DNA of 40,852 nt from Burkholderiaceae bacterium (lineage in GTDB: Bacteria; Pseudomonadota; Gammaproteobacteria; Burkholderiales; Burkholderiaceae_C): the NCBI GenBank assembly GCA_016790175.1, contig JAEUPI010000170.1, forward strand, positions 1-40,852, read 5' to 3'. The first letter of the stretch is position 1. The number at the start of each line of letters is the position of its first letter. A program made the translations under genes and the position numbers. A model generated the notes under the pieces. It saw only the letters and a program-made list of their open reading frames with translations, was not told the DNA's origin and made no database searches. Of this stretch, positions 17,632 to 25,653 are shown piece by piece.

Positions 17632-18366
17632 CTAGGCGCCGAACACGTCTTCGTAGGCGCAGTACACGCTGATCATCGCCAGCGGCGCCAGCACCAGCCA
17701 GCCCAGGCCGAACGGGATCGAGGCGACGACCGACGCCACGATGTAGATCACGCCGTAGACCACGAAGGGCACGATGTTCTTCAGGCTGGCGCTGAAGCTC
17801 GCACGCAGCGCGTCCAGCGGCGCCGTGCCGCGAAACACCACCAGGGCCGGCGCGAACCACAGCGCCATGGTGATCAGCGCGCCCAGTGCCAGCATCAGCG
17901 CCAGCGCCAGCACGCCGGCACCCATCGCGGCCAGCACGGCGCTCGCGCTCTGGTGGGCGCCGCCTGTGGCCACACCGAACACGGCGCCGAGGCCGAACAC
18001 CATGGCCACCAGCGCGATCACCACCACGGCAGCCAGCAGCAGCGCGCCCTGCACGATCAGCGGCCCGAGCTTGTCGCTGCGGAAGGCGGTGAACAGATCG
18101 GCCAGTTCGAGCGCGCCGCCGCCTTTCACCTTGCGCACCGCCAGCATCCAGCCGGCTACGAACGGCGGCACCAGCAACGTGGAGACCAGCGCGCCCAGCA
18201 GCGGCACGACGCCGACCACCAGCAGAATCAGGAACAGCAGGATGCCCAGCACCACCCACATGCCTGCCGCACGCACGAAGAGTGCCCAGGCCTCGGTCCA
18301 CCAAGCCAGGCCGCGCTCAGCGGCAACCGAGCGGCCCGAGGCCGCCGGTGTGCTTGCATCGTTCAT
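17632..18366 (-). CDS. BPSS1780-like multi-pass membrane protein
   Basis: This 244-residue integral membrane protein has a short hydrophilic start with the segment GLAWWTEAWALFVRAAGMW, then about six membrane helices. The loop between the first helices (VRKVKGGGALELADLFTAFR) and the segment PLDALRASFSASLKN match a Burkholderiales membrane-protein family of unknown function that I recall under the name BPSS1780. The ATG at 18366 fits the conserved start better than the longer open frame upstream. It converges with the cupin gene and diverges from the gamma-glutamyltransferase gene. Function is not known, and I see no catalytic residues. Confidence 0.75.
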   Translation of the reverse strand: MNDASTPAASGRSVAAERGLAWWTEAWALFVRAAGMWVVLGILLFLILLVVGVVPLLGALVSTLLVPPFVAGWMLAVRKVKGGGALELADLFTAFRSDKLGPLIVQGALLLAAVVVIALVAMVFGLGAVFGVATGGAHQSASAVLAAMGAGVLALALMLALGALITMALWFAPALVVFRGTAPLDALRASFSASLKNIVPFVVYGVIYIVASVVASIPFGLGWLVLAPLAMISVYCAYEDVFGA

Positions 18367-18520
18367 GGAGACCCTCCGGCGAATGGGTGGTTCGATCGAG
18401 GCGGCGATTGTGCGCCCGGTGCGCTCGTGCTCTGCAGCGCCGGCGGCGAGTGCGCCGACCCCGCGCTGCGAACCCGGCATGGTTGAATCCGGTGCTGGCT
18501 GCTTGTTCATCGACGCCCAC

Positions 18521-20149
18521 ATGACCCTCACCTACACCCCGCGCCAGGCCGCCACCGCCCGCCACGGCATGGTGGCCTGCCCGCATGCGCTGGCCTCGCG
18601 CGCCGGCGTCGACGTGCTTGAGGCCGGAGGCTCCGCGGTCGACGCCGCCATTGCCGCCAGCAGCACGCTGGCCGTGATCTACCCGCACATGACGGGCCTG
18701 GGCGGCGACGCGTTCTGGCTGATCCATGACGCCGAAACCGGTGCCGTGCGCTACCTCGACGGCGGCGGTCGGGCCGCCGCGAGCGCGAGCGCGTCGTGGT
18801 TCCACGAGCACGGGCTCACGAGCGAGATCCCGTTTCGCGGCATCCTGCCCGCCACGCTGACGACACCGGGCGCGGTGGCCAGCTGGGTCGAGGCGCACCA
18901 GGCCTACGGCCGCCTGCCGCTGCAGCGTGATCTCGCAGCGGCGATTCACTATGCGCGCGATGGCTTTCCCGTCACCGAACGATTGGCGCAGTGGATCCGC
19001 GGTGCCGAAGCCGATCTGGCGCCACACGCCGAGAGCGCGGCGATCTTCCTGCCCGGTGGCCACGCGCCGCAGGCCGGCAGCACGCTCACCAACCCCGATC
19101 TCGCGCGCACGATCGAGGCATTGGCGCAGGGCGGTCTGGCCGGCTTCTACGGTGGCGACGTGGCGCAGGAGATGGCGCGCTTCAGCCGGCAACAAGGAGG
19201 CTTCTTCACCGCGGCCGACCTGGCCGGGCAGACCGCGCGCTGGGGCGAGCCGCTGCGGGGCAGTTATCGCGGGGTGACGATCTTCGAAACGCCGGCGCCC
19301 ACTCAAGGCTTCACCGTGCTCGAGATGCTGAACCTGCTCGAGCCGCTGGAGCTGCATCGCCTGGACCCGCTGGGCCCCGATCACGTGCACCTGATGGTGC
19401 AGGCCAAGCAGATCGCCTATCACGACCGCGACCGTCATCTGGCCGACCCGTTGTTTGCCAGCGTGCCGATGCAGCGCCTGATCTCCAGGGCCTATGCCGA
19501 TGAGCGCCGCGTGCTCATCGATCCCGCACGTGCGTTGCCCTGGGATCGGGTGCCGTCGCACGGATCGCTGAACGGCGACACCATCTTCATCGCCGCGGTG
19601 GACGCGCAGGGCAACGCCGCTGCGCTGATCAACAGCCTGTACGGCGTGTTCGGCTCGTGCGTGGTGGCCGGCCGCACCGGTGTGATGCTGCAGAACCGCA
19701 GCGCGTACTTCTCGCTGGACCCTGCACACCCCAACTGCGTGGCGCCGGGCAAGACGCCGCTGCACACGCTGATCGCCTCGCTCGCGTTTCGCCACGAGCG
19801 GCTGTGGTCCGTGGTGGGCTGCATGGGCGCCGACGGGCAGCCGCAGATCCACGCCCAGACCTATGTGCACATGATCGACCATGGCCTCGACATCCAGCAG
19901 GCCGTTCAGGCGCCGCGCTGGCTCTCGGGCCGCTTCGCGCTGGGCGAGGCACGCGACACGTTGCACATCGAGGCGCGTTTTCCGAGCGAGTCGATCGCCG
20001 AGCTGGAGCGGCGCGGGCATGGGGTCGACCGCTGGGGCGAGTGGAACGAGCTGGCCGGACATGCACATGGGATCACGATCGATGCGCCAACCGGCATCCG
20101 CCAGGGCGGCAGCGACCCGCGCAGCGATGGTGCGGCCATTGGCTGCTGA
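18521..20149 (+). CDS. Gamma-glutamyltransferase family protein
   Basis: This 542-residue Ntn-hydrolase precursor should cleave itself to form large and small subunits. The nucleophile is probably Thr354, in NGDTIFIAAVDAQGNAAALI, which aligns with the TTHxSVVD site of GGT. The N-terminal segment GGSAVDAAIAASSTLAVIYP and MTGLGGDAFWLI match the GGT large subunit. It lacks a signal peptide: the start MTLTYTPRQAATARHG goes straight into the enzyme fold. It is therefore likely cytoplasmic, unlike E. coli GGT. Family members of this type include cephalosporin-acylase-like and oxamate-related enzymes, so the donor need not be glutathione. It is monocistronic, with 154 bases before the divergent membrane-protein gene. 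Confidence 0.87.
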   Translation: MTLTYTPRQAATARHGMVACPHALASRAGVDVLEAGGSAVDAAIAASSTLAVIYPHMTGLGGDAFWLIHDAETGAVRYLDGGGRAAASASASWFHEHGLTSEIPFRGILPATLTTPGAVASWVEAHQAYGRLPLQRDLAAAIHYARDGFPVTERLAQWIRGAEADLAPHAESAAIFLPGGHAPQAGSTLTNPDLARTIEALAQGGLAGFYGGDVAQEMARFSRQQGGFFTAADLAGQTARWGEPLRGSYRGVTIFETPAPTQGFTVLEMLNLLEPLELHRLDPLGPDHVHLMVQAKQIAYHDRDRHLADPLFASVPMQRLISRAYADERRVLIDPARALPWDRVPSHGSLNGDTIFIAAVDAQGNAAALINSLYGVFGSCVVAGRTGVMLQNRSAYFSLDPAHPNCVAPGKTPLHTLIASLAFRHERLWSVVGCMGADGQPQIHAQTYVHMIDHGLDIQQAVQAPRWLSGRFALGEARDTLHIEARFPSESIAELERRGHGVDRWGEWNELAGHAHGITIDAPTGIRQGGSDPRSDGAAIGC

Positions 20150-20304
20150 GGTCGATGCAGATGCTTCGGTGGCGGCAATCGATGCCCGGTGACGATGATC
20201 CGGATGCGCCGTGTGCTCTTTGGCGTAACCTGTCTCATGTGCGATCGGAGCATGACGGGTCTGACTTGACCGCGCGCGCTTAATCCGCCAAGGTAGCGCC
20301 CCTC

Positions 20305-20838
20305 ATGGCCACCGAAAACGTCGATACCGTCATCGTCGATCCGCCGCCCGAAAGCGACGAGCGCTCGCGTGCATCGGCGACGGTGCTGCCGGCGCGCGAG
20401 TGGTACGAGAGTCCGCTGCTGTGGGCCGGCGTGGTGGTCGTGGTGCTGCTGTCGATCCCAATGCTGCTGGAGCTCAGCGGCGGCAGCCGCAACAAGCCGA
20501 CCGACGCCAAGGCGAATGCACCCACCGATCTGCTGCCGCTGCCGCCCGCTCCGAAGCCCTCGGTGCCGGCCGGGCCTCAGCCCAGCATCGGCGGCACCGC
20601 GCCGGGTGCGCCGCCGCGGGCCACCCCACCCTCGGTGGTCACGCCGCGGCCGACGGATCCGGACCCTCGCCAGATCGTCATCAAGTGCATGGAGCCCGGG
20701 GGTCGCATCGTCTACACGCAAACCGGTGCCTGCACCGGCAACATGGTGCCGGTGCCGATCGATGCCGACAAGAACGTCGTGGATTCGCCCGCGCCCAAGC
20801 GTGCAGCGTCCGGGCCGCGCGCGGCGGCCTCGCGTTAG
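20305..20838 (+). CDS. Membrane-anchored proline-rich protein of unknown function
   Basis: This 177-residue protein has a cytoplasmic acidic start (MATENVDTVIVDPPPESDE), one membrane helix (about 39-57, LLWAGVVVVVLLSIPMLLEL) and a Pro/Ala-rich linker. A short C-terminal segment follows, with IVIKCMEPGGRIVYTQTGACTG. Its two cysteines and the KC-x-G-R-x-Y-T-x-G-C pattern resemble DUF4124-type periplasmic domains. The likely topology is an inner-membrane anchor with a periplasmic end. The ATG at 20305 follows a weak AAGG. It overlaps no neighbour and ends eight bases before the stop of a convergent gene. No function can be assigned. Confidence 0.75.
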   Translation: MATENVDTVIVDPPPESDERSRASATVLPAREWYESPLLWAGVVVVVLLSIPMLLELSGGSRNKPTDAKANAPTDLLPLPPAPKPSVPAGPQPSIGGTAPGAPPRATPPSVVTPRPTDPDPRQIVIKCMEPGGRIVYTQTGACTGNMVPVPIDADKNVVDSPAPKRAASGPRAAASR

Positions 20839-20845
20839 GCCTGCG

Positions 20846-21193
20846 TCAGGCCTGCCACACGCCGAAACCCTGCTCGCGCAGGCCGATCGCGAGCTCCACC
20901 TCCATCTCGCGTGCGGCCTCGTAGGGCATCGGGTTGTATACGGCATACAGCTGGGGCAGCAGGCGTTCGCCGTAGACGAACACGAAGCGATTGGCCTGGA
21001 TGCCGGCCTTGTGCCTGTCGAAGCGAAGGTCGGGGTCCAGCCCCGTCATGCCCACGTAGACGAAGGGCTTGCCGAGCACATAGCCGGGGTTCGCGCGCCG
21101 GAACGCCGGCTCGTTCCACACCCGGTCGTCGAGCTGAACCACGTAGACATGGTGGTGGTGCGATCGGCGCGAGCGACGTGGAGTGTTCGGCAT
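20846..21193 (-). CDS. GIY-YIG-like nuclease-fold protein
   Basis: This 115-residue protein starts at the ATG at 21193, with a basic HHHH-containing N-terminus. Two short beta motifs follow, HVYVVQLDD (15-23) and PFVYVGMTG (43-51), then RFDRHKAG. This spacing and the Y-V-G-M-T-G turn with a following Arg/His resemble the GIY-YIG endonuclease core. A Glu-rich helix near the C-terminus (EAAREMEVELAI) could hold the metal-binding glutamate. The fold call is by eye and only moderate. The frame is open to 21226, but the upstream residues look unrelated. The gene converges with the membrane-anchored proline-rich protein and diverges from a small cysteine-rich gene. Confidence 0.65.
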   Translation of the reverse strand: MPNTPRRSRRSHHHHVYVVQLDDRVWNEPAFRRANPGYVLGKPFVYVGMTGLDPDLRFDRHKAGIQANRFVFVYGERLLPQLYAVYNPMPYEAAREMEVELAIGLREQGFGVWQA

Positions 21194-21291
21194 GCGCGCC
21201 GAGGTTAGCAAGCGTTGTGGCCGCACAAACCCGCTGCAGCGCGCCGACTGCCGGGGCGTATGCTGCGTTCCCTGCCGAACGGAGGTGCCCC

Positions 21292-21438
21292 ATGACGCTT
21301 TGCCCGATCGCCGTCGTTGCCGGCTGCCAGAAATGCCCCGCGTTCTCCGTCTGTCCGCTCAAGAGCGTGATCGGCGACGCGCCCAAGCCCGGCAGCGAGC
21401 CGCCGGCGTCGAAGGCGCAACCGCCAAAGAAGAAGTAG
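21292..21438 (+). CDS. Small cysteine-rich protein (48 residues), unknown function
   Basis: A perfect GGAGG (21281-21285) lies six bases before the ATG, strong evidence for translation. The product is short, with four cysteines in the pattern C-x7-C-x2-C-x5-C (Cys4, Cys12, Cys15, Cys21) within MTLCPIAVVAGCQKCPAFSV. A Pro/Lys-rich tail ending in KKK follows. This layout suggests a metal site or iron-sulfur-type knuckle. I recall similar tiny proteins in other betaproteobacteria but cannot name a family. It sits between a divergent GIY-YIG-like gene and a convergent YHS-type gene, so it is probably its own transcript. Confidence 0.75.
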   Translation: MTLCPIAVVAGCQKCPAFSVCPLKSVIGDAPKPGSEPPASKAQPPKKK

Positions 21439-21466
21439 CCGCCTTGCCGCCGGCCGTCTCGTCGCG

Positions 21467-22234
21467 TCAGAGCTGCGCGGGGACGAGACCGTCGACCACG
21501 CGCCTGATGTCGGCGTGCACCCAGCGTGCGCTGGGGTTCAGGGCCACGTACTGCGACACCGCGAGGTAGTGCACGACGTCGCGGAAGTTCAGCGGACGTT
21601 CCACCGGCCAGATGGCAAAGCTCTGCGTGGCATGGTGCAACACGGCCTCGGCCACGAGATCGTTGCCTTCGAGGCGCCGGGCCACCACGCGTCGGTACAG
21701 GCTGTGACCCTTGAGTTCCGGGTAGCGGGTGCTGAGGTCGCGATGAAACTCGAGCATCTCGCGGGCACATTCGCGTGCGAATCGCCGTTCGCGTCGCGCC
21801 TGGAGCCAGGTGAATGCGCCGCGCTCGCCCTGCATGTCCATGCCGTCGGGCAACGGCGCCCAGTTCGTGGTGACCGCCGCGGCGGCCGGATCCGGCTCCG
21901 GGGCGGCGCTGGCGGGAGCCGGCGCGGCGGGCTTTGCCGCGGGCGACGGCACGGAGGCCAGCGGCAACGGTGCGGACGCCGGGTGTGCGGGGCGCGCCGT
22001 CGGCTGCGCCGACGCGGCGGCAACCACCGGCGATCGAGGTTCGAGCAGGCTCAGCGGCGCTTGCGCCATGATGACGGCGTAGCGCGATGGCAGCTCGAGG
22101 AAATGGGCCTGGCAACCCACGCTGCAGAACGCGAACAGCGCGCCGCCGTACACCGTGCGATGCGGCGAGCTGAACTCGACCGACCGTCCACAGACCGGAT
22201 CGGTCAGGATCGCCCAGGTGGGGCCAGGCAGCAT
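21467..22234 (-). CDS. YHS/TRASH-type metal-binding N-terminus with long Pro/Ala linker
   Basis: This 255-residue protein has an N-terminal DPVCGRSVEF segment (Cys15) followed by FAFCSVGCQAHF (Cys37, Cys41). This is the pattern of YHS/TRASH domains, which bind copper or other heavy metals. Residues about 60-125 are a Pro/Ala-rich linker. The C-terminal part (about 140-255) is charged and helical, with WLQARRERRFARECAREML and NFRDVVHYLAVSQYVALNP, and I do not recognise it. It has no signal peptide, so it is likely cytoplasmic. The ATG at 22234 is preferred to a longer open frame because the YHS motif begins about 12 residues in. It is divergent from a small cytochrome c gene, 201 bases away. 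Confidence 0.75.
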   Translation of the reverse strand: MLPGPTWAILTDPVCGRSVEFSSPHRTVYGGALFAFCSVGCQAHFLELPSRYAVIMAQAPLSLLEPRSPVVAAASAQPTARPAHPASAPLPLASVPSPAAKPAAPAPASAAPEPDPAAAAVTTNWAPLPDGMDMQGERGAFTWLQARRERRFARECAREMLEFHRDLSTRYPELKGHSLYRRVVARRLEGNDLVAEAVLHHATQSFAIWPVERPLNFRDVVHYLAVSQYVALNPSARWVHADIRRVVDGLVPAQL

Positions 22235-22435
22235 GAGGTGTCTCCTCCGGTGGGGCGGCCCCTTCGAGGCGCGACTCGCCTGGGTGTACGGCAGACATGG
22301 CGCCGGCATTCCGCGGAATTCGTTACCGCTGGTGGTCGCGCCCCGCGGTCGGTGGGTGGCGATTTCACCCGGCGCAAGCCGGCGCCGGCGGCGCCGGGCT
22401 AGAGTTCGCCTGCGAGCCGAGGAGGGCACCGCGAC

Positions 22436-22789
22436 ATGAGCATCCACTTCCGATCACGCGGGGTCCGGGCGGCGTTGATGGCGACTGTGCGAGCGACTGC
22501 GCTGGCAGGTGCGGTCACTGGTGCGGTGGGGGCTGGATCGGCCGCCGCACAGGCCGAGCCCTCGCGCGGACAGCTGCTCTACGGCAACCATTGCATCGCC
22601 TGCCACGACCAGCGCATGCACTGGCGCGACCAGCGTCGGGCGCGCGACTGGGAGAGCCTGCGCAACTGGGTCAGGCACTGGCAGGGCACGCAGCAGCTGC
22701 AATGGACCGACGCCGACATCGACGAGGTGGCGCGCCACCTCAACGACACGATCTATCGTTTTCCGAAACCCCAGTCGCCGCGGGCCTGA
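22436..22789 (+). CDS. Small periplasmic c-type cytochrome
   Basis: This 117-residue exported monohaem protein has a signal peptide (about 1-39, ending AAAQA) and one haem motif CIACH (Cys53, Cys56, His57). A helical tail follows, with WTDADIDEVARHLNDTIYRF, typical of class I cytochrome c C-terminal helices. The distal ligand is not obvious: Met61 is too close to the haem site, and no normally placed Met is seen, so it may be His-ligated or sit on another protein. A strong AGGAGG precedes the ATG at 22436. It could pass electrons in the periplasm, but no enzyme partner is adjacent. The gene converges with the phospholipase-D-family lipoprotein. Confidence 0.85.
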   Translation: MSIHFRSRGVRAALMATVRATALAGAVTGAVGAGSAAAQAEPSRGQLLYGNHCIACHDQRMHWRDQRRARDWESLRNWVRHWQGTQQLQWTDADIDEVARHLNDTIYRFPKPQSPRA

Positions 22790-22804
22790 GGCCGGTGGCC
22801 GCGA

Positions 22805-24415
22805 CTACAGAAGCGACTCCGGCACCAGCGGCCGCAGCAGAAAGGTCTTGAAGCGCAGCCAGGCGGTGGAGTCGGGCTCCTCCTTGAGCACCACCTCTTC
22901 GTCGTCTTCCACGCTCAGCCACTCGCAGTAGCCCTCCGGTCCGAGACGCAGCTTGTAGGCGCTTTGCAGCCGGTCGATGTCGATGATGCGCAGCATCTCG
23001 CGGGCCAGCTCCGGGCTGTGGACCACGGCGCCGAGTTCGGTGTTGATGGTGGCCGAGCGCGGATCGAGGTTCATCGAGCCGACGAACAGCGTCTTCTTGT
23101 CGACCACCGCGAGCTTGGCGTGCAGCCGGCCGAGCGACGAGCCGAAGAGGTGCAAGCGCCGGTTCTTCTTCACCCGCGACCCGCTCACCTCGTAGAGTTC
23201 CATGCCGAGCTCGAGCATCGCGTCGCGGTATCGGGTGTAGCCCACGTGCACGACCGGCTCATCGGTCGAGCCGAGCGAGTTGGTCATCGCCGCCACATGC
23301 ACGCCGCGGTCGCGCAGCTCCTTGAACAGCGCCATGCCCACCGGTCCGGGCACGAGATAGGGCGACGAGATCACCAGGTCCTTCTCGGCCTTGCGCAGCG
23401 CCTCGAACACGTTGTAGGTGACGCTGGAATCCTGCAGCTCGCCACCGGCCTCGCCGTCGAACGGCTTGTCGGGATGGTCGGCGAACACATAGGCCTCGGC
23501 CCAGATCAGGCCGAGCTTGCCGTCGTCGAGGTCCTCGGCGATCGGGCCGTAGCCCAGGATGTCGGTCGGCGGCAGTGGATTGGGCGGCGGCGTCAGTTCG
23601 GGGCCGGTCACGTGCTCGAAGTGGCGGCGCAGCGCGTCCGGCGCCAGCGGGCTGCGCGTGACGGCGTGGATCGGGTACACCGCATCGGCGTTCCAGTAGC
23701 GGTCGAACAGGCCCTGCAGCGGCGGCAGCACCCAGCCGACGACGAAGGCGTCGACGTCGATGAAATTGTTGCCCTCGGTGTTGCGCAGGAAGTATTCGTC
23801 GGCCACGTTGCGCCCGCCGATCACCGCCATCGCGCCATCGGCGATGAACAGCTTGTTGTGCATGCGGTGGTTCACGCGCTTCCAGTCGCCGATGGAGAGC
23901 AGGAAGCGCGTGGCCTGGCTGCCGTTGCGGGCCACGGTGAACGGATTGAAGATGCGCACCTCCACGTTCTTGTGCGCGGCGAACGACAGGAACAGCTCGT
24001 CGGCGCCGTGCGTGGTGTAAAAGTCGTCGATCAGCAGCCTCACGCGCACGCCGCGGTCGGCGGCGTCGCGCAGCGCGCGCAGCAGCCAGCGGCCGGTGGC
24101 GTCGTTCTCCCAGTGGTAGTACTGCACGTCGAGCGACACCTCGGCGCGGCGCGCGAGCTGCACCCGCGTGTCGAGCGAGTATTTGCCGAGCGGCATCAGC
24201 CGGAATCCGGAATGGTCGGGCTGCGGCCGGTAGGCATTGGCGATGCGGCCGAGCGTGGTGTCGTTCGACGCGGCAATCGCCTCGCTGGCGACGGCCTGCC
24301 GGTCGATCTGCGGCAGCGTGGTGCAGCCGCTCGCGGCCAGCAGCGCGAACACCAGCGGTCCGATCCACGACAGCCAGCGATCGAACGGGCGGCGGCACGA
24401 TGGCGTCACGGGCAT
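22805..24415 (-). CDS. Phospholipase D-family lipoprotein (cardiolipin synthase C-like)
   Basis: This 536-residue phosphatidyltransferase-type enzyme has two HKD motifs: H-N-K-L-F-I-A-D (His186, Lys188, Asp193) followed by GGRN, and H-A-K-L-A-V-V-D (His432, Lys434, Asp439) followed by GSMNLDPRS. Both active-site halves are intact. The N-terminus has a membrane segment and lipobox AASGC (Cys31), so it is envelope-bound. Length and the segments SLDVQYYHWENDATG and LLIDDFYT match the YmdC/ClsC group, which makes cardiolipin from two phospholipids. Related proteins are simple phospholipases, so the exact reaction is inferred. It is divergent from the exported peptidase gene. Confidence 0.88.
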   Translation of the reverse strand: MPVTPSCRRPFDRWLSWIGPLVFALLAASGCTTLPQIDRQAVASEAIAASNDTTLGRIANAYRPQPDHSGFRLMPLGKYSLDTRVQLARRAEVSLDVQYYHWENDATGRWLLRALRDAADRGVRVRLLIDDFYTTHGADELFLSFAAHKNVEVRIFNPFTVARNGSQATRFLLSIGDWKRVNHRMHNKLFIADGAMAVIGGRNVADEYFLRNTEGNNFIDVDAFVVGWVLPPLQGLFDRYWNADAVYPIHAVTRSPLAPDALRRHFEHVTGPELTPPPNPLPPTDILGYGPIAEDLDDGKLGLIWAEAYVFADHPDKPFDGEAGGELQDSSVTYNVFEALRKAEKDLVISSPYLVPGPVGMALFKELRDRGVHVAAMTNSLGSTDEPVVHVGYTRYRDAMLELGMELYEVSGSRVKKNRRLHLFGSSLGRLHAKLAVVDKKTLFVGSMNLDPRSATINTELGAVVHSPELAREMLRIIDIDRLQSAYKLRLGPEGYCEWLSVEDDEEVVLKEEPDSTAWLRFKTFLLRPLVPESLL

Positions 24416-24628
24416 GGGGGCGGCTCCTCTTCACAACGGCCTACGCGGCCGACACCGGCATCGGATGCGCCGATCCCGCGGCGGGGCGATCATCGCGCAA
24501 CAGGCCCGGCCTTGCAGCCCGGTGGATGTCCGCGTAAGGCTTCACCGTCCCGGCGCGACTGATCGCATTGCCGCGCCGGTCGAGGTCCGCGCCTCGTATG
24601 CTGCGCGGGCCAGACCAACCCGAACGAG

Positions 24629-25561
24629 ATGTCGCCTTCTTCCATCGACCGCTTGCGCTCGCCGTTGCGCCGGCGCCTGATGCTCGCCGCGGGGGCAAGC
24701 TGGACCGTCGGCGCCGGCGCGGCCGACGAGGAGCAACCGTTCATCGTGATGCAGCCGGTGCCTGGCGGCGAACTCGAGGTCCAGTTCGCGCCGGGCATCG
24801 AGGCGCCGCTGCGCGACCGCCTGCTGCCCTGGGTGCGCGGCGCCGCGGCCGCGGTGGCCCAGTGGTTCGGCCGGTTTCCAGTGCCGCAGACCGAGTTGCT
24901 GCTGCTGCCGCTGGACGGCGACGGCGTGGTCAGCGGTGTGAGCTTTGGCGTGCCCTCGCCGCTGATCCGCATCCGCCTTGGGCGCGACGTCAGCGACGCG
25001 CAGTTGCGTGACGACTGGATCCTCACGCATGAGATGGTCCACCTCGCGGTGCCCCAGCTGCCGCTGCGACAGCGCTGGCTGCACGAAGGCATTGCCACCT
25101 ACGTCGAGGCCATCGCGCGCGCGCAGGCCGGCCGCGTCGGCGCGGCCGCGGTGTGGCAGGGCTGGTATCGCGCCATGGCGCAGGGCCAGCCGGCGGACCA
25201 CGACCGCGGCCTCGACTACACGCCCACCTGGGGCCGCACCTACTGGGGCGGGGCGATGTTCTGCCTGCACGCCGATGTGCAGCTGCGCCGTCGCGGCGAG
25301 GTCGGGCGCGGCCTGCAGCAGGCGCTGCGGGGCGTGCTGGCGGCCGGGGGCGACTACCGCGTGCGCTGGCCCGCGTCACGCATGCTCGCCGCCGCCGACG
25401 CGGCCGTCGGCGGCCACACGCTGAGCACGCTGTACGACCACATGAAGGACCACCCGGTGCGGATCGACCTCGATGCGCTGTGGCGCGAGCTCGGCGTCGA
25501 GGCCGATGGCTTGCGCGACGATGCGCCGCTCGCCGCGGTGCGGCGTGCCATTCTCGGTTGA
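24629..25561 (+). CDS. Exported zinc metallopeptidase-like protein (gluzincin motif)
   Basis: This 310-residue protein has a basic start (LRRRLMLAAGASW) and cleavable signal (about 1-32). The zinc motif HEMVH (134-138) is followed by WLHEGIATYVE, in which Glu153 is the probable third ligand. The spacing of 14 residues is shorter than in M1 peptidases but seen in peptidase-MA-like proteins. C-terminal WGGAMFCLHADVQLR and a helical tail complete a typical alpha-helical lobe. It is predicted periplasmic. The substrate is unknown, and an inactive homologue is possible. It precedes two VanZ-like genes by 92 bases on the same strand and may share their transcript. Confidence 0.82.
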   Translation: MSPSSIDRLRSPLRRRLMLAAGASWTVGAGAADEEQPFIVMQPVPGGELEVQFAPGIEAPLRDRLLPWVRGAAAAVAQWFGRFPVPQTELLLLPLDGDGVVSGVSFGVPSPLIRIRLGRDVSDAQLRDDWILTHEMVHLAVPQLPLRQRWLHEGIATYVEAIARAQAGRVGAAAVWQGWYRAMAQGQPADHDRGLDYTPTWGRTYWGGAMFCLHADVQLRRRGEVGRGLQQALRGVLAAGGDYRVRWPASRMLAAADAAVGGHTLSTLYDHMKDHPVRIDLDALWRELGVEADGLRDDAPLAAVRRAILG

Positions 25562-25653
25562 TAACATCGCCGCCCTTGCGCGGTGCCCTGCCCATCGACC
25601 CCGAGCCGTCGCGTCGGCATGACGCCTCGACGGCTGAGCACGCGCGGGCTCGG

